This document shows positions 6,597 through 7,295 of a stretch of 7,295 nt of DNA, in pieces (positions within the stretch are counted from its first letter, which is position 1; each line of letters starts with the position of its first letter). The position numbers and the translations under genes were made by a program. The stretch covers positions 1 through 7,295 of the forward strand of contig JAOZKO010000133.1 of the NCBI GenBank assembly GCA_029935325.1, written 5' to 3'. Source of the DNA: Bacteroidales bacterium (GTDB lineage Bacteria; Bacteroidota; Bacteroidia; Bacteroidales; UBA1556). Below the pieces are notes generated by a model. The model saw nothing but the letters and a program-made list of their open reading frames with translations, searched no databases and was not told the origin of the DNA.

Positions 6597-7106
6597 ATGA
6601 AAAGAAGAGAAGCATTTAAGAAAATTGGATTATTTACCATTATTGGTGGAAGTGGATTAGCATTTTTAAGCTCATGCAAACATGAGGCAAGTAAAGAAGT
6701 TATAGCAGCACCATTGGCAGCAGTAGCAACACCAAAAGTAAAGACAGAGCGTGAAAAATTGATAATCAATCGTTCCAATAATAGCTTTGCCGACCCAAAT
6801 AATCCAACCAAAGCGGAATTGAAACATACTCCTGAAATTATTCTTGGTGAAAAAGACTCACTTGGAAATACTTTGGTGAAAATCACCATAGGCCAAGCAG
6901 GAATTATACACCCAGCCACTAAGCAACATTGGATTGATTATATCAAAGTATTTGTAAATAATAAACTCGTTGCTGAAACAGAATTTGCAAATGGAGGAAT
7001 TCGTGGCTTTGGACATTACTATCTAGCATTAAATCAAGGTGATAAAATTATTGCTGAATCAGGATGCAATTTGCACGGTATTTATGAGAGTGGTTTGAAT
7101 ATTTAA
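6597..7106 (+). CDS. Tat-exported lipoprotein superoxide reductase (class II, neelaredoxin-like)
   Basis: This protein reduces superoxide to hydrogen peroxide without making oxygen, using a mononuclear Fe(His)4(Cys) centre. In 169 residues the expected ligands are His77 in KHTP, His105 in HPATKQ, His111 in HWIDYI, and Cys157 and His160 in CNLHG. The spacings 105-111 and 157-160 equal those of known enzymes. The N-terminal Cys4 rubredoxin-like iron domain of desulfoferrodoxin is absent, so this is the one-iron class. Residues 1-27 read as a signal: Arg3-Arg4 in MKRREAFKKIG resembles the Bacteroidota twin-arginine form, followed by a hydrophobic stretch and the lipobox LSSC with Cys27. A low-complexity linker (about 30-60) would tether the domain to the membrane. 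Tat export would carry the folded, iron-loaded protein. In the usual EKHxP motif the Glu before Lys is replaced: here it is ELKHTP. The electron donor is not apparent nearby. Confidence 0.88.
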   Translation: MKRREAFKKIGLFTIIGGSGLAFLSSCKHEASKEVIAAPLAAVATPKVKTEREKLIINRSNNSFADPNNPTKAELKHTPEIILGEKDSLGNTLVKITIGQAGIIHPATKQHWIDYIKVFVNNKLVAETEFANGGIRGFGHYYLALNQGDKIIAESGCNLHGIYESGLNI

Positions 7107-7192
7107 AGTACAAAATCGGCTAATTACCTTGATACTAAAGATCTAAATGATTTTCTATATTAGACAATAAAATAATATTAAGCAATACACAA

Positions 7193-7295
7193 ATGGCATT
7201 AAGTTGGAATGAAATAAAAGATAGAGCGCTCAAATTTTCGAATGAATGGGCTGACGAATCAAAAGAACGTGCTGAAAAAGATAGTTTCTGGAATG
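7193..7295 (+). CDS. N-terminus of MmeI-like DNA methyltransferase/restriction enzyme (partial)
   Basis: An ATG at 7193 opens a frame that runs off the right edge after 34 complete codons. The residues include LSWNEIKDRALKF, EWADESKERAE and, at the cut, FWN. This pattern closely resembles the start of class I SAM-dependent DNA methyltransferases of the MmeI/type IIL group (MmeI N-terminal domain), large single-chain enzymes that methylate adenine and may also cleave. The catalytic NPPF motif and any nuclease motif lie outside the window, so restriction activity cannot be judged. The gene is 86 bp past the superoxide reductase stop codon with no terminator or clear promoter between them. It probably starts a separate, accessory locus. 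Confidence 0.72.
   Translation, partial: MALSWNEIKDRALKFSNEWADESKERAEKDSFWN

Noticed and set aside
6560..6919. 119-codon open frame on the minus strand
   Set aside because: It overlaps the superoxide reductase, which has clear family motifs and ligand residues. The antisense frame shows no recognisable motif.
7107..7192. Terminator or promoter between the superoxide reductase and the methyltransferase-like gene
   Set aside because: No hairpin followed by a T-run and no exact TAnnTTTG were found in the 86 bases.

Overview
The window looks like chromosomal DNA of an AT-rich member of the Bacteroidota, probably near Bacteroidales/Marinilabiliales. Four things point there. No start codon has a Shine-Dalgarno sequence, only A-rich leaders. 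An exact TAnnTTTG promoter element lies upstream of the first gene. RecA has the AFDRFYA variant common in that phylum. The S9 peptidase closely resembles Porphyromonas gingivalis dipeptidyl-peptidase 5. All complete genes are on the + strand and all end in TAA.

Layout. Positions 1-403 hold no gene but contain repeats: a hairpin at the left edge, a solo copy of a dispersed end-repeat (76-98) and an imperfect palindrome built on ATTCGTGG (131-219). Next come bcp (thiol peroxidase, 404-862) and recA (900-1907), 37 bp apart and closed by a strong intrinsic terminator (1912-1947). A second unit holds a TPR-repeat lipoprotein (1987-2988) and, 18 bp on, a lipoprotein serine exopeptidase of the DPP5 type (3007-5106). 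It ends in a hairpin (5113-5150). Positions 5157-5272 are a palindromic element whose ends match the solo repeat at 76-98. A third unit holds a polytopic membrane protein of GT-C/polymerase-like appearance (5287-6576) and, 20 bp on, a Tat-exported lipoprotein superoxide reductase (6597-7106). The window ends 34 codons into a gene resembling the N-terminus of MmeI-like DNA methyltransferase/restriction enzymes (from 7193).

How they fit together. Bcp removes peroxides in the cytoplasm, and the envelope-anchored superoxide reductase would reduce superoxide outside the inner membrane, so the two cover successive steps in different compartments. This suits an anaerobe or microaerophile that meets oxygen. 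The TPR lipoprotein and DPP5 are probably co-transcribed envelope proteins serving peptide use. No complete new system is visible. The best leads are the palindromic repeat family, the Tat-lipoprotein superoxide reductase with an altered active-site motif, and the possible restriction-modification locus starting at the right edge.
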